From Janibacter sp. DB-40 (lineage in GTDB: Bacteria > Actinomycetota > Actinomycetes > Actinomycetales > Dermatophilaceae), in NCBI RefSeq assembly GCF_029510815.1, contig NZ_CP120360.1, positions 1,798,001 to 1,862,000 on the forward strand: a stretch of DNA of 64,000 nucleotides, read 5' to 3'. Below, piece after piece: positions 19,884 to 28,725 of the stretch. The translations under genes and the position numbers were made by a program. The notes under the pieces were generated by a model. That model was given only the letters and a program-made list of their open reading frames with translations. It did no database searches and was not told the origin of the DNA. The number at the start of each line of letters is the position of its first letter. Within the stretch, counting starts at the first letter, position 1.

Positions 19884-22800
19884 AGGCCCCCAGGGCCTGC
19901 GCCACCCAGGCCCCGGTCGACTGACGCTCTGCGACACCGAGGACGGACAGGCCCACCCCGGCCCCGGCGAGCACCAGCGCCACCGCGACCGCCCGGAAGC
20001 GCACGGGTACGAGCGCCCCCAGCACGGCCGTGAGCAGACCGAGCGGACCGGCCACGACGATCCCGACGGCCGCCGCGGCCAGGAGACCGACCACGATCGG
20101 ACCACGTCCGGCGACCGCCGGTCGCGCGGTCGGGGTCGTCAGGGTGGCCTGCGGGAGGGCGGGGACGGACCGCCTGCGCCGGTGCAGGACCAGCTCCACG
20201 ACTCCCCACAGCAGGAGGAGCACGGCCGCGAGGGCACCGAGGGCCAGCGCGAGCCGGTGGGTGCCGTTCGGCGTGAACTCGACGTCGACCGTCGTCGCGG
20301 ACCCCTCGGGCAGGACGAACGCCTGGCGCCACCCGTCGACGGTGGTCGCCCGCAGGCGCTCGCCGTCCGCGGTGGCCCGCCAGCCCTCGTTCGCGCCCTG
20401 GCTGAGCACGAGCAGAGAGCGCTCCCCCGGCCCGACGTCGAGGGTCCAACTGCCGGCGTGCCCGCGGTCACTGTCAACGGTCCGCGCCCCGGTCACCTCG
20501 GGGGTCGTCCAGTCCCGGGGGACCAGCGCGACCCTCTCGGCCACGAGTCCGGGGACGGCGACGGCCGTGACCGTCCCGTCGCCGGCCGGCAGGTCACCGC
20601 ACGCCGTGGCGGGGACGGCCTCGCCGGCGATGAGGGACTGCCGTGGTGCGCTCAGGGAGAGACCGATGCGACCGTCCTCGCGACCGACGGCGCCCGCCAG
20701 GGAGCAGTCCAGCCGGACCTGTTCCTGCGGCCCGTCGGTCCCCGGCACGCTCACCTCCGGTGCCGACCACGCGGCCAGCCCGGGTGGTCGGGAGAAGGTC
20801 AGGGCGAGGTGCCGTGTCCGCTGCCGCGGGATCGTCAGGGTGGTCCCGCCCGGCAGTACGTGGCGCTCGGAGTCGGTCGCCACGGTGACCCGACCGACGT
20901 CCCGGTCGAGGCGGATGGTCCCGACCTCCTGCTCGGACCCGAGATCGATGGCCAGGACGGGGTCGGTCACCCCGGACGCGGGGGTCCACCGGGTGTCCGG
21001 GTCGCCGTCGAGGGCGGCGACGGGCCAGTGCTCGAGGTCCGACGACGAGGCGAAGCCGTCCGGGAGGGTGCTGCCGTGCAACCGCCACGGCGCGGCGACC
21101 AGGTCCTGCCCGGCCGGACCGGGTCGGATGCGCACGGTGGCCGAGATCCGCGCCCTCGGGAGGTCCCCGACGCGACGCACGAGGGTGCTCGGGTCCTCCC
21201 CAGCGGTGAGGTCGGCACCGGCCCTCGGGTCCCGGGTGAGCAGGACCGGACCGGTGCCCGGGGGCAGCTCGAGACCCGTGCCGAGGTCCGGCCCTCCGCC
21301 GAGCTCGACCTCGCGGACGCCCACCGGGCGGGCGTCGTCACCGTCACCCTCCGGCTGCGTGCGCAGGTCGATCGTCACCTCGTCGCGCTCGGTGCCGTCG
21401 AGGGGGACGCGCCAGGTCATCGAGCCCTCCGGGCGGGTCCCCTCCTCGCCGTCGACGGACACCGCGACGAGACGTGCGAGGTCGCCGCCCCACGCCTCGT
21501 GGACGAGCACCTCGTCCGGGGAGGCGGACTCGTCGAGGTGGAGGGTGATCTGCTGCGTCGCGGCGCCGTCACCGCTGACCCATGCGGTCTCCGGGTCCCC
21601 GTCGACGAGCGCAGGTGCGCCCTCCCCCGCGCTCCGCCGGGCAGGGGCGAAGGGGGACGCCGCACTGGAGCTGGTGACGATCCCGGACAGGCCGGTCCAG
21701 AAACGGGTCGTCCACCCCCGGGTCGCGTCCTCCTCGTCCGTCGCCGGGCCGGTGAGTGCCCGGCTGCCCACGAGCGCGGGCCGGGCGTCCCCGGCGGCCA
21801 GGGTCGGGCCGCTGCCACTGGCCGGCGGGCGGCCGGAGTTGAGCGCCTGCCACCGAAGGGTGTCGGTGCGCACCTCGGCCGGCCGGTCCGCGGTGGGCCG
21901 GCGCATCACCGACTCGGGGTCGAGGAGCCCCGCCGCGACGAGGGAGAACCACCCCTCGGGCGATGCCGCCGCAGTGACCACGGCGTCGGTCGGGACGGCG
22001 GTCGCCGGGGACGCCGGCTCCTCGAGACGCCAGATGCTGATCTCCTCACTGCCCTCCCCGTGGGACCAGGTCCGCCTCAGCCCCGGGGACGCCTCGAGGG
22101 TGGCGGCGACCTGTCGCGGGTCCACGGTCGCGAGGTCCGACCGCAGCCCACCGCGAACGACGACGCGCGAGATCCCCATCCGGCGCAGGCCCGCGGCCAG
22201 CTGCGGCTGGCTGCGCCCGGTGGCCGTGAGCGCGTCCACATGGTCGAGCACGCGGGTGGCCCCCGGATGCCCCAGCGGTGCGGCGGCCCGGACGAGGACC
22301 GGCGAGGACGCAAGGGCCCGCAGCGGCTCGTCGGTGACGCGACCCCAGGTGAAGTCGGCCGTCCGCGCGCCGGGCAGGACCAGGGTCGTTCCACCGTCCT
22401 CCTCGGCCAGGGCATCGACCCGCGCGGCCGTCTGCGACCAGGCCGCGGGGATGGTGTCCGGCGCCCAGGCGTCGCCGACCCGCCCCTGCCACACCGGCGA
22501 CAGCGCCCCGACGAGTGCGAGGACCGTGGTGACCACGACGACCCGGCGGACGACGGGTCCCGCACCCCGGTCGACCCGGGTCGCCCAGTGGCTCAGCAGA
22601 CCGACGCCGACGGCGACCGGCAGCCGCACGAGCAGGTCGGCCTTGTGGACGTTGCGGAAGGGGGCGAGCGTCCCGTCCAGCAGGTCCTGGACCGGCTCGG
22701 CGAGGATCCCCGAGGCGGCGCCCGTCCGGCCCATCGTCATGGTGACCGCGCCCAGGAGGACCAGCACGACGGCCCACCGCGTGTGGTGGGCGGACCCCCC

Positions 22801-23817
22801 TTCGTCCTCGGTCGTGAGCGGCTCGGACCGCCGCCGCAGGAGGCCGGCGAGCCCGAGCCCCGCGAGCACCGTCGTCGCGATGATCGCGGTGACCGACTGC
22901 GCCAGGACCCACCCGCTCTGCCACGTCGGGTGGTCCCCGGCGGTGAGGATGAAGGCGATCCAGTGCTCGGTCCCCCGCAGCACGTTGGTCACCGAGGCCA
23001 CGGCCGTCGTCGTGGCGGCGACCTCGATGTGGTCGAGGAAGGGATAGGAGTAGCGCCCGAGGACGACGAGCGGCCCGAGCCACCACAGGGCGCCCAAGGC
23101 GGCCGCGACCAGCCACCACGACAGGGCCCGCCCCCGCTGGCGGCCGGCCGGCGCGAGGACGATCCATGCCGCAGCCGGCACGAGGGCGACGAGGGAGACC
23201 GTGGCGTTGACCCCACCGAGGCAGGCCGTGAGGAGCCCGGTGGCCGCGGCGCCGCCACGGCGGGCCGCCGGTCCGCTGCCGGGGCCGACCATCCGGTCGG
23301 CGGCGAGCACCAGCCAGGGCGCCAGCGCGTACGGCCACACCTCGACGGAGATCTCGGCCAGGACCGTGAGCACCCGCGGCGACAGGGCGAAGACGGCGCC
23401 GGTGACCAGTGCGGGCACCGTCGGCAGACCGACCACGCGGCGGGCGAGCCTCTCCGCACCCACGAAGGCGACGACGAGGAGCAGGGTCCACCAGAGCCTC
23501 TGGGTGACCCAGCCCGACAGCCCGACCGCGTCGCCGGCGAGGAAGACGGTGCCCATCGGCCAGAGGTAGCCGTAGGCCTGGTTCTGCAGCTCGCCGATGC
23601 CGGTGTGGTCGTTCCACGCCCACAGGGCGCGCCGGAGGTACCGGGCGGGCGCGAGCACGAGGTCGGTCTTGGTGTCGGGCTGGAGGCGGCCGGGGGCGAT
23701 GAGCCACGGCAGGACGCCCACGAGCACCGTCGCCGCGAGTCGCTGCACCCGCCGCCGGACCTCCTCGACCGGTCCCGCGTCGTCCGTCGTCGACCCGGTG
23801 TCCCCTGCCGCGGTCAT
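19774..23817 (-). CDS. AftD-like GT-C arabinofuranosyltransferase (DUF3367), copy 1
   Basis: 1347-residue membrane glycosyltransferase-like protein. The N-terminal GT-C membrane domain (about residues 20-420) contains the acidic loop PDTKTDLVLAPARYL. A long extracytoplasmic region follows (about 440-1170), including a discoidin-like carbohydrate-binding segment with LDGDPDTRWTPASGV and IDLGSEQEVGTIRLD. The final segments (about 1180-1330) are membrane. The layout matches mycobacterial AftD, which branches arabinan with alpha-1,3-linked arabinofuranose. Arabinogalactan is not expected in this lineage, so the sugar may differ. It starts four bases inside the upstream methyltransferase stop (ATGA). 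Confidence 0.8.
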   Translation of the reverse strand: MTAAGDTGSTTDDAGPVEEVRRRVQRLAATVLVGVLPWLIAPGRLQPDTKTDLVLAPARYLRRALWAWNDHTGIGELQNQAYGYLWPMGTVFLAGDAVGLSGWVTQRLWWTLLLVVAFVGAERLARRVVGLPTVPALVTGAVFALSPRVLTVLAEISVEVWPYALAPWLVLAADRMVGPGSGPAARRGGAAATGLLTACLGGVNATVSLVALVPAAAWIVLAPAGRQRGRALSWWLVAAALGALWWLGPLVVLGRYSYPFLDHIEVAATTTAVASVTNVLRGTEHWIAFILTAGDHPTWQSGWVLAQSVTAIIATTVLAGLGLAGLLRRRSEPLTTEDEGGSAHHTRWAVVLVLLGAVTMTMGRTGAASGILAEPVQDLLDGTLAPFRNVHKADLLVRLPVAVGVGLLSHWATRVDRGAGPVVRRVVVVTTVLALVGALSPVWQGRVGDAWAPDTIPAAWSQTAARVDALAEEDGGTTLVLPGARTADFTWGRVTDEPLRALASSPVLVRAAAPLGHPGATRVLDHVDALTATGRSQPQLAAGLRRMGISRVVVRGGLRSDLATVDPRQVAATLEASPGLRRTWSHGEGSEEISIWRLEEPASPATAVPTDAVVTAAASPEGWFSLVAAGLLDPESVMRRPTADRPAEVRTDTLRWQALNSGRPPASGSGPTLAAGDARPALVGSRALTGPATDEEDATRGWTTRFWTGLSGIVTSSSAASPFAPARRSAGEGAPALVDGDPETAWVSGDGAATQQITLHLDESASPDEVLVHEAWGGDLARLVAVSVDGEEGTRPEGSMTWRVPLDGTERDEVTIDLRTQPEGDGDDARPVGVREVELGGGPDLGTGLELPPGTGPVLLTRDPRAGADLTAGEDPSTLVRRVGDLPRARISATVRIRPGPAGQDLVAAPWRLHGSTLPDGFASSSDLEHWPVAALDGDPDTRWTPASGVTDPVLAIDLGSEQEVGTIRLDRDVGRVTVATDSERHVLPGGTTLTIPRQRTRHLALTFSRPPGLAAWSAPEVSVPGTDGPQEQVRLDCSLAGAVGREDGRIGLSLSAPRQSLIAGEAVPATACGDLPAGDGTVTAVAVPGLVAERVALVPRDWTTPEVTGARTVDSDRGHAGSWTLDVGPGERSLLVLSQGANEGWRATADGERLRATTVDGWRQAFVLPEGSATTVDVEFTPNGTHRLALALGALAAVLLLLWGVVELVLHRRRRSVPALPQATLTTPTARPAVAGRGPIVVGLLAAAAVGIVVAGPLGLLTAVLGALVPVRFRAVAVALVLAGAGVGLSVLGVAERQSTGAWVAQALGAFTLGVLAAALVRAGVGGPGPAPGAPAGSTRGAPDPD

Positions 23818-24536
23818 CGCCGCCGGAGGACGAGCAGGAGGTTCCACGTGACGACCTCGCGGATGCCGGGCAACCGCACGATCGGCGCGCACCAGTCGGG
23901 CAGGTAGCGCGGGCGGGCCGCGAGGACGTCGGCGTCCGCCGACCGTGACCACTCCAGGCCCTGGCGCACCGACACTCGGTGGAGGGTCTCACCGACCCGG
24001 TTCTTCGGCGGGTGCCCGTGCTTGCGCTCGTAGCGGCGCATGGCTCGCTGGCCCCCGAGCCAGTGCCAGGGCGAGGTCTCGTGCCCACCCCAGGGCGAGA
24101 GCCAGTTGGTGTAGGAGAGGAAGACGATCCCGCCGGGCCGGGTGACGCGCAACAGCTCGTCGGCCACGGCCTCGGGGTCCGGGACGTGCTCCCACATGTT
24201 GCTCGAGAAGACGACGTCGACCGAGCCGTCGGCCAGCGGCAGCTGCCGGGCGTCCCCAACCACACCCTGCTCCCTCACGGAGGCGACCGTCGCGTCGTGG
24301 TCGAGGGGGAGGTAGCGCGCCCCCTCGTCGTGGAAGGCCTGCGCGAACTCGCTCGGCCCCGCGCCGACGTCCAGCACCGTCCGCCCGCGCAGGTCGGTGT
24401 GCTCCCGCAGGAGGTCGATCGAGTCCGCGGCCAGCTCCGAGTAGAAGCGGTGCGGGTCCGTCTGCTCGACGAGGAAGGCCGCGAAGAGGCGCACCGAACG
24501 CCGGATCCCACGGTGCGCGGCAGGCGGGCTGGTCAT
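23814..24536 (-). CDS. Class I SAM-dependent methyltransferase (glycan-type)
   Basis: 240-residue methyltransferase. It has motif I VLDVGAGPSEFAQAF (about 54-68), the acceptor region YLPLDHDATVASV, ADGSVDVVFSSNMWEHV, and VTRPGGIVFLSYTNWLSPWGGHETSPWHWLG. The last stretch resembles methyltransferases of exopolysaccharide and mycofactocin-like glycan clusters. There is no signal or membrane segment. It is coupled by four bases to the AftD-like gene and lies seven bases after the next methyltransferase. It probably methylates a sugar before export. Confidence 0.83.
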   Translation of the reverse strand: MTSPPAAHRGIRRSVRLFAAFLVEQTDPHRFYSELAADSIDLLREHTDLRGRTVLDVGAGPSEFAQAFHDEGARYLPLDHDATVASVREQGVVGDARQLPLADGSVDVVFSSNMWEHVPDPEAVADELLRVTRPGGIVFLSYTNWLSPWGGHETSPWHWLGGQRAMRRYERKHGHPPKNRVGETLHRVSVRQGLEWSRSADADVLAARPRYLPDWCAPIVRLPGIREVVTWNLLLVLRRR

Positions 24537-24543
24537 CGGCACC

Positions 24544-25422
24544 TCACCACCCTGGCCGACGGGCGAGCAGCTGCAGCGTGGGCCGCGTCCGTGGCCGCAC
24601 GAGGCGCTGGGCGAGGACGAGGGGCAGGCTCGCGACCGCGGCGGCCACCACGGCCCTCGAGCCGAGCACGCCATGGGGTCGCGGGCGCGGTCGCAGAGCC
24701 CGGGCCACGCTCGCGGCGTCGACGCTGAGGCTGTCGAGCAGGAGGCGACGGACCTCGATGTCGACGAAGCCCGCGGCCTCGGCCGCCCGCGCCAGCGAGT
24801 CGGCCGTGAAGAACCGCACGTGCGTCGGGTCCTCGAGCATCCACCAGGCCGCCCCGTAGCGATCGAGGGCCGTGCTGTCACCGGCTGGGGTGAGGAAGCT
24901 CACCCGCCCGCCCGCACGCAGCAGGTCGTGGGAGACCGCGAGGGCCCGGTGGGGGTTTTCCACGTGCTCGAGCACGTGGACACCGTAGACGAGGTCCTGC
25001 TCGCCCGGCAGCGCCGACGCGTCCTCGATCCCGCCCACGCGCAGGTCGCCACGGGCCCGCACCACCGGGTCCACGTCGACGAGCAGCTGGTCCGGGTCGA
25101 CGCCGGAGACCTCGGCGCCGTCGTCGAGGAAGCGGCGCAGGAGGGCGCCCGACCCGTACCCGATCTCGAGGACACGGGCGGGAAGGCCGTCACGCACCAG
25201 CTCCCGGTGGGTCAGGTCCAGACGGATCCGGTCGAGGGTGGGCTCGCCCCCGTAGGCGAGGTCACGGTGGTCGGCCGGACAGCGCCGGAGATCGCGCGCG
25301 AGGTGGCCGCACCGGGTGCACCGGTCGAGGACGCACCCACCCCTGAAGGCCTCGCCGAGGACGACAGAGCCGCACATCTCACACTGCGATCGGGACGTTT
25401 GGCCTACCGTTGGGTAACTCAC
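24544..25422 (-). CDS. SAM-dependent methyltransferase with N-terminal Cys4 zinc-ribbon motif
   Basis: 292 residues. The N-terminus has a CEMCGS ... CTRCGH pair (about 15-40) resembling the zinc-binding segment of sugar C-methyltransferases. A methyltransferase core follows, with VLEIGYGSGALLRRF, VSGVDPDQLL, YGVHVLEHVENPHRAL and LLRAGGRVSFLTPAGDS. A hydrophobic patch near residues 245-260 may bind the membrane. GTG 25422 is six bases after TAGGCT, so a leaderless start is likely. It heads the methyltransferase-methyltransferase-AftD unit. Confidence 0.8.
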   Translation of the reverse strand: MSYPTVGQTSRSQCEMCGSVVLGEAFRGGCVLDRCTRCGHLARDLRRCPADHRDLAYGGEPTLDRIRLDLTHRELVRDGLPARVLEIGYGSGALLRRFLDDGAEVSGVDPDQLLVDVDPVVRARGDLRVGGIEDASALPGEQDLVYGVHVLEHVENPHRALAVSHDLLRAGGRVSFLTPAGDSTALDRYGAAWWMLEDPTHVRFFTADSLARAAEAAGFVDIEVRRLLLDSLSVDAASVARALRPRPRPHGVLGSRAVVAAAVASLPLVLAQRLVRPRTRPTLQLLARRPGW

Positions 25423-25438
25423 GGCAGTAGCCTACTGT
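25410..25438. promoter_or_regulatory. Overlapping divergent promoters for the methyltransferase and GT4 genes
   Basis: Plus strand: TTGGGT (25410-25415), a 17-base spacer, TACTGT (25433-25438), then a leader with AAGGAGAGA before ATG 25475. Minus strand: TAGGCT (25434-25429), six bases, then GTG 25422. The two -10 boxes share bases 25433-25434, so both promoters cannot be occupied at once. Confidence 0.55.
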
Positions 25439-25474
25439 CGGCGCCGGATCTCCCGGCGTCGGCAAGGAGAGACG

Positions 25475-26725
25475 ATGACGACGAGCAGGACCTCGCCGAA
25501 GACCCCCCTTCGGGTGCTGTACCTGTCCTGGCGCGACCGCGAGAACCCGGAAGCGGGCGGGGCCGAGACCTTCACCGAGCGGACCTCCGAGGTCCTCACC
25601 CGGCAGGGCCACCAGGTGACGATCTTCACCGCGTCCTACCCCGGTGCCAGCCCCCGCACACGGCACGGCGACGTGCAGGTCGTCCGCCGCGGCTCCAAGT
25701 TCAGCGTCTACCTGCACGGGATGTGGCACCTGCTGCGCCACGGCCGCGACTACGACATCGTGCTCGACGTGCAGAACGGCGTGCCCTTCTGGTCGCCGTT
25801 GGTGTCGAGGACCCCGGTCATCAACATCGTCCACCACGTCCACCGCGAGCAGTGGGGTGCCGTGTTCAACGAGTCCGTGGCACGCCTGGGGTGGCTCCTG
25901 GAGTCGAAGGTCGCGCCCTGGGTCTACCGCAGGAACCGGTACGTCACGGTCTCGAAGTCCACCCGCGACGAGCTCGCGGGCCTGGGTGTCGACCCCGGCC
26001 GGGTCGACCTCGTCTACTCCGGCAACGACCGACCGGAGGACCTGGACCGCTTCGCGGCCCTCGAGCGCACCGAGAGCCCCTCGATCCTCTTCCTGGGTCG
26101 CCTCGTGCCGCACAAGCACGTCGAGCAGGCCGTCGACATCCTCGCCTCGCGCGCGGCGACCCATCCCGACCTCGAGCTGCACGTCGTCGGCGGCGGCTAC
26201 TGGGAGGCGGAGATCGCCAAGCACGCCCAGGAGCGTGGTGTGGCCGACCGCGTCCACCTCCACGGTTTCGTCGACGAGCCGGTCAAGCACGAACTGCTGG
26301 CGCGCGCGTGGGCCGTCGTCATGCCCTCGCACAAGGAGGGGTGGGGCCTGACGATCGTCGAGGCCGGCCTGCACGGCACCCCGGCCGTCGCCTACTCCTT
26401 CGCCGGCGGTCCGAGCGAGTCGATCGTGCACGGCCGCACCGGTCTGCTGGCGGACTCGGTCGAGCAGTTCGAGGAGCACGTGATCGACCTCATCGACGAC
26501 CCCGTGCTCCGGCGCACCCTGGGCCGCACGGCCCGCCTCTACGCCAGCTCCTTCGACTGGGGCCGCACCGGACGACGTCTGGAGTCGGTGATCGCGTCCG
26601 TCATCGGCCACGCCGACCGGTACCGCGACGACGTCATCGACCTCGACGCCCTCATCGCCACCCGTCCACCAGAGGCGGCCGCCGACGGCGCCCTCGAGGA
26701 GGAGCTGGAGGCCATCGCGTCCTGA
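25475..26725 (+). CDS. Glycosyltransferase family 4 protein
   Basis: 416-residue retaining GT-B glycosyltransferase. The N-terminal domain reads LRVLYLSWRDRENPEAGGAETF, with the Gly-Gly motif that binds the acceptor side. The C-terminal donor domain has ILFLGRLVPHKHVEQAVDIL, a long VDRVHLHGFVDEP stretch, and the E-x7-E motif HKEGWGLTIVEAGLHGTPAVAY. There is no membrane anchor, so it is cytoplasmic or peripheral. AAGGAGAGA just before the ATG is a good ribosome-binding site. It is divergent from the methyltransferase/AftD unit and ends at a perfect hairpin. The donor sugar is unknown; a nucleotide-mannose or nucleotide-heptose donor would fit the locus. Confidence 0.9.
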   Translation: MTTSRTSPKTPLRVLYLSWRDRENPEAGGAETFTERTSEVLTRQGHQVTIFTASYPGASPRTRHGDVQVVRRGSKFSVYLHGMWHLLRHGRDYDIVLDVQNGVPFWSPLVSRTPVINIVHHVHREQWGAVFNESVARLGWLLESKVAPWVYRRNRYVTVSKSTRDELAGLGVDPGRVDLVYSGNDRPEDLDRFAALERTESPSILFLGRLVPHKHVEQAVDILASRAATHPDLELHVVGGGYWEAEIAKHAQERGVADRVHLHGFVDEPVKHELLARAWAVVMPSHKEGWGLTIVEAGLHGTPAVAYSFAGGPSESIVHGRTGLLADSVEQFEEHVIDLIDDPVLRRTLGRTARLYASSFDWGRTGRRLESVIASVIGHADRYRDDVIDLDALIATRPPEAAADGALEEELEAIAS

Positions 26726-26758
26726 CGTGGGAGCCCCCGCTCCCCGTCAGGACGACGC

Positions 26759-26794
26759 GAAGGGGGCCGTCCGCTCCGGCGGACGGCCCCCTTC
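26759..26794. terminator. Perfect 16-bp hairpin terminator
   Basis: GAAGGGGGCCGTCCGC (26759-26774), loop TCCG, GCGGACGGCCCCCTTC (26779-26794). It sits between the convergent GT4 and DUF2613-like genes. Both arms contain the recurrent 9-mer, extended by one base outside. No T-tract is present. Confidence 0.85.
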
Positions 26795-26804
26795 GTCGTG
26801 CGGG

Positions 26805-26957
26805 TCAGCTGTTGTAGTTGATGACCTGCTGGTTCTCCTGCGGGATGGATGCGTTGTTCTGGGACTGGACGATGCCAAAGATGGCCAGGGCCGCGACGAG
26901 CGCGCCCAGAACGGTTCCGCCGACGTTGTAGGCGATCTTCTTCGAGCCGGTGTTCAC
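26805..26957 (-). CDS. DUF2613-like single-pass membrane microprotein
   Basis: 50 residues: a short N-terminal MNTGSKKIAYNV, one membrane segment (VGGTVLGALVAALAIFGIV, about 12-30), then a polar tail rich in Asn and Gln ending VINYNS. GTG 26957 is preceded by GGAGGG, which excludes a longer reading with no ribosome-binding site. Size and layout resemble actinobacterial DUF2613 proteins; from memory one (Rv0236A) lies beside aftD in M. tuberculosis. It directly precedes a GT-C/GT4/GT2/AftD gene group here, so a helper role for a membrane glycosyltransferase is a reasonable guess. Confidence 0.7.
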   Translation of the reverse strand: MNTGSKKIAYNVGGTVLGALVAALAIFGIVQSQNNASIPQENQQVINYNS

Positions 26958-27036
26958 TGCAGAGCCCTCCAGGAGTGGATGTCTTTTGCCCATGGTAAAC
27001 CCACGAGTCACTACGGCGCGACAGTTGCGTCCTGTG

Positions 27037-28725
27037 TCACGTCCCGACGCGGCGGGACCGCACCCCCAGAGCGATGGACACGAGGACGGCCAGCAGCGTA
27101 CCGGCCAGGCCGGCGGCCGCCGCCGGGTCGGTGGGCGCCGTCGTGACCGGGGCCGGCCCGAGGTCGTGGACCTCGAGGTCCCCGGCCACGAGCACCGGTC
27201 GACCGGGCAGGTCCGGCACCGACCCGGGCGGGGTCGGCTGGTCCGTCTGGATGACGACCCACCGCACGCCCTCCTGCTCCAGGACCTCGGTCACCTCGCC
27301 TCCCGTGGCCAGCGACTCGGTCACTGCGGCCGCTGCCGGATCCTCCCCCGCGACCGTCGGCGCCCCGCGGAGGGCGAGTCGGTCGTCGGAGACGACGCGC
27401 TGCGGCAGCAGCCGGTTCCAGGGGTCGAGGACGACCCGGTCCTCGTTCCAGTCGTAGCGCCGGTACGTCGACCACGGGAAGACCGCCACCGCCTCGCCCG
27501 AGGTCGACAGCTCGGCGGTGACGGTCTCGACCTCCTGCGGCCAGCCGACGCTGCCCCAGGTCCCCGAGTGGCCCCACGCCAGCGTCGGGAGGGTGGCCAC
27601 CGGCCAGACCACGGCGACGGCGAGCAGGACCACCGGCAGCCGGCGCAGCCGGATGCGGTCGACGACCTGCGCGGAGGCGACGGCGACGAGGAGCACCCAC
27701 AGCGCGGCGAACTTCTGTGCGTCACGCAGGATCCCCCCGCCGGGGACGGAGGTCACCACCGCCTCCATGAGGGTGGCACCGCCGGGCAGGACCGCCAGCC
27801 CCGCCAGCACCAACCCCAGCGCACCCGCAGCCGTGGCCCCCCGGGACAGGGGGTCTGCCCACCACTGCCTGCCCCGGAGGCAGAGCAGGAGCAGGGCGAG
27901 GACCGCGAGGAGCGCGCCCGTGGCCACCGGCCAGGTCGTGCGCTCGACGAACCACGTCCGTTCGTGCCAGAGGCCGCCGCCGAGGACCAGGGAGCCGAGG
28001 GCGCCGAAGGGGGTGTCCGCCGCCGCGGCGAAGGCGCTCGCCCCGTCGGGGTCGGCCGCATGGGAGGCGGACCGCAGGAAGGGGTACCACCAGGAGGCAT
28101 TGGCCAGCAGGGCCGTGCCGACGACGATGGCGAGGTGCCGCGGGCGTGGCCGCCCGGGTCCCCCCGGGGTGAGCACGACGACCGCCGCGAGGAGGGTCGC
28201 GAGGATCCCCGGGGTCGAGCCGGCGAGGGCGGATGCGGTGAGGGTCGCGACGAGGGCAGCGACCCCCTTCCCCGAGGACCGCAGACGGGCCGCGGCCAGC
28301 AGGACCCACGGGAGCAGGGCGAAGCCGACGAGGTAGCCCCAGTGACCGATGCCGAGGCGTTCACCCACCCAGGGGTTCCACGACCACCAGGTCGCCGCGG
28401 CGACGGCCCCCGCGCCGGTGGTGGCCAGCCGGCCGGCCCCGGCACCGCCGAGGACGAAGCTGCCCAGGAGGACGATCTTCTGCACCAACCATCCCGGCAG
28501 GGCCACGGAGGCGAGCGCGACGAGCAGGTCGTTCGGCACCGCGCGGGGGACGCTCCCGTCGGTGCCCAGGGTGCGCGCCGACAGCGGTGGGTCGGGGACG
28601 AGGACGAGGTCGTAGTGCAGCGTGTAGCCCGGCGCGAGGGCGGGCCCGAGGACGAGGAGGCCGAGCACGAGGCCGACCACTCCCCCGATGGTCCCCGGGC
28701 GCACCCGGGCGCGCGCGGTGTCCAT
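27037..28725 (-). CDS. Polytopic GT-C-like membrane protein of the glycan cluster
   Basis: 562 residues with about 11-12 membrane segments. After the first segment comes a periplasmic loop with YTLHYDLVLVPDPPLS, similar in place to the acidic loop of AftD-type enzymes. A short extracytoplasmic part near residues 390-530 (VFPWSTYRRYDWNEDRVVLDP and RWVVIQTDQP) and a final membrane segment follow. It looks like a shortened relative of the AftD/DUF3367 proteins, so a lipid-linked-sugar glycosyltransferase is likely but unproven. Its ATG overlaps the upstream GT4 stop by one base (TGATG). It is the last gene of the AftD2-GT2-GT4-GT-C chain. Confidence 0.7.
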   Translation of the reverse strand: MDTARARVRPGTIGGVVGLVLGLLVLGPALAPGYTLHYDLVLVPDPPLSARTLGTDGSVPRAVPNDLLVALASVALPGWLVQKIVLLGSFVLGGAGAGRLATTGAGAVAAATWWSWNPWVGERLGIGHWGYLVGFALLPWVLLAAARLRSSGKGVAALVATLTASALAGSTPGILATLLAAVVVLTPGGPGRPRPRHLAIVVGTALLANASWWYPFLRSASHAADPDGASAFAAAADTPFGALGSLVLGGGLWHERTWFVERTTWPVATGALLAVLALLLLCLRGRQWWADPLSRGATAAGALGLVLAGLAVLPGGATLMEAVVTSVPGGGILRDAQKFAALWVLLVAVASAQVVDRIRLRRLPVVLLAVAVVWPVATLPTLAWGHSGTWGSVGWPQEVETVTAELSTSGEAVAVFPWSTYRRYDWNEDRVVLDPWNRLLPQRVVSDDRLALRGAPTVAGEDPAAAAVTESLATGGEVTEVLEQEGVRWVVIQTDQPTPPGSVPDLPGRPVLVAGDLEVHDLGPAPVTTAPTDPAAAAGLAGTLLAVLVSIALGVRSRRVGT

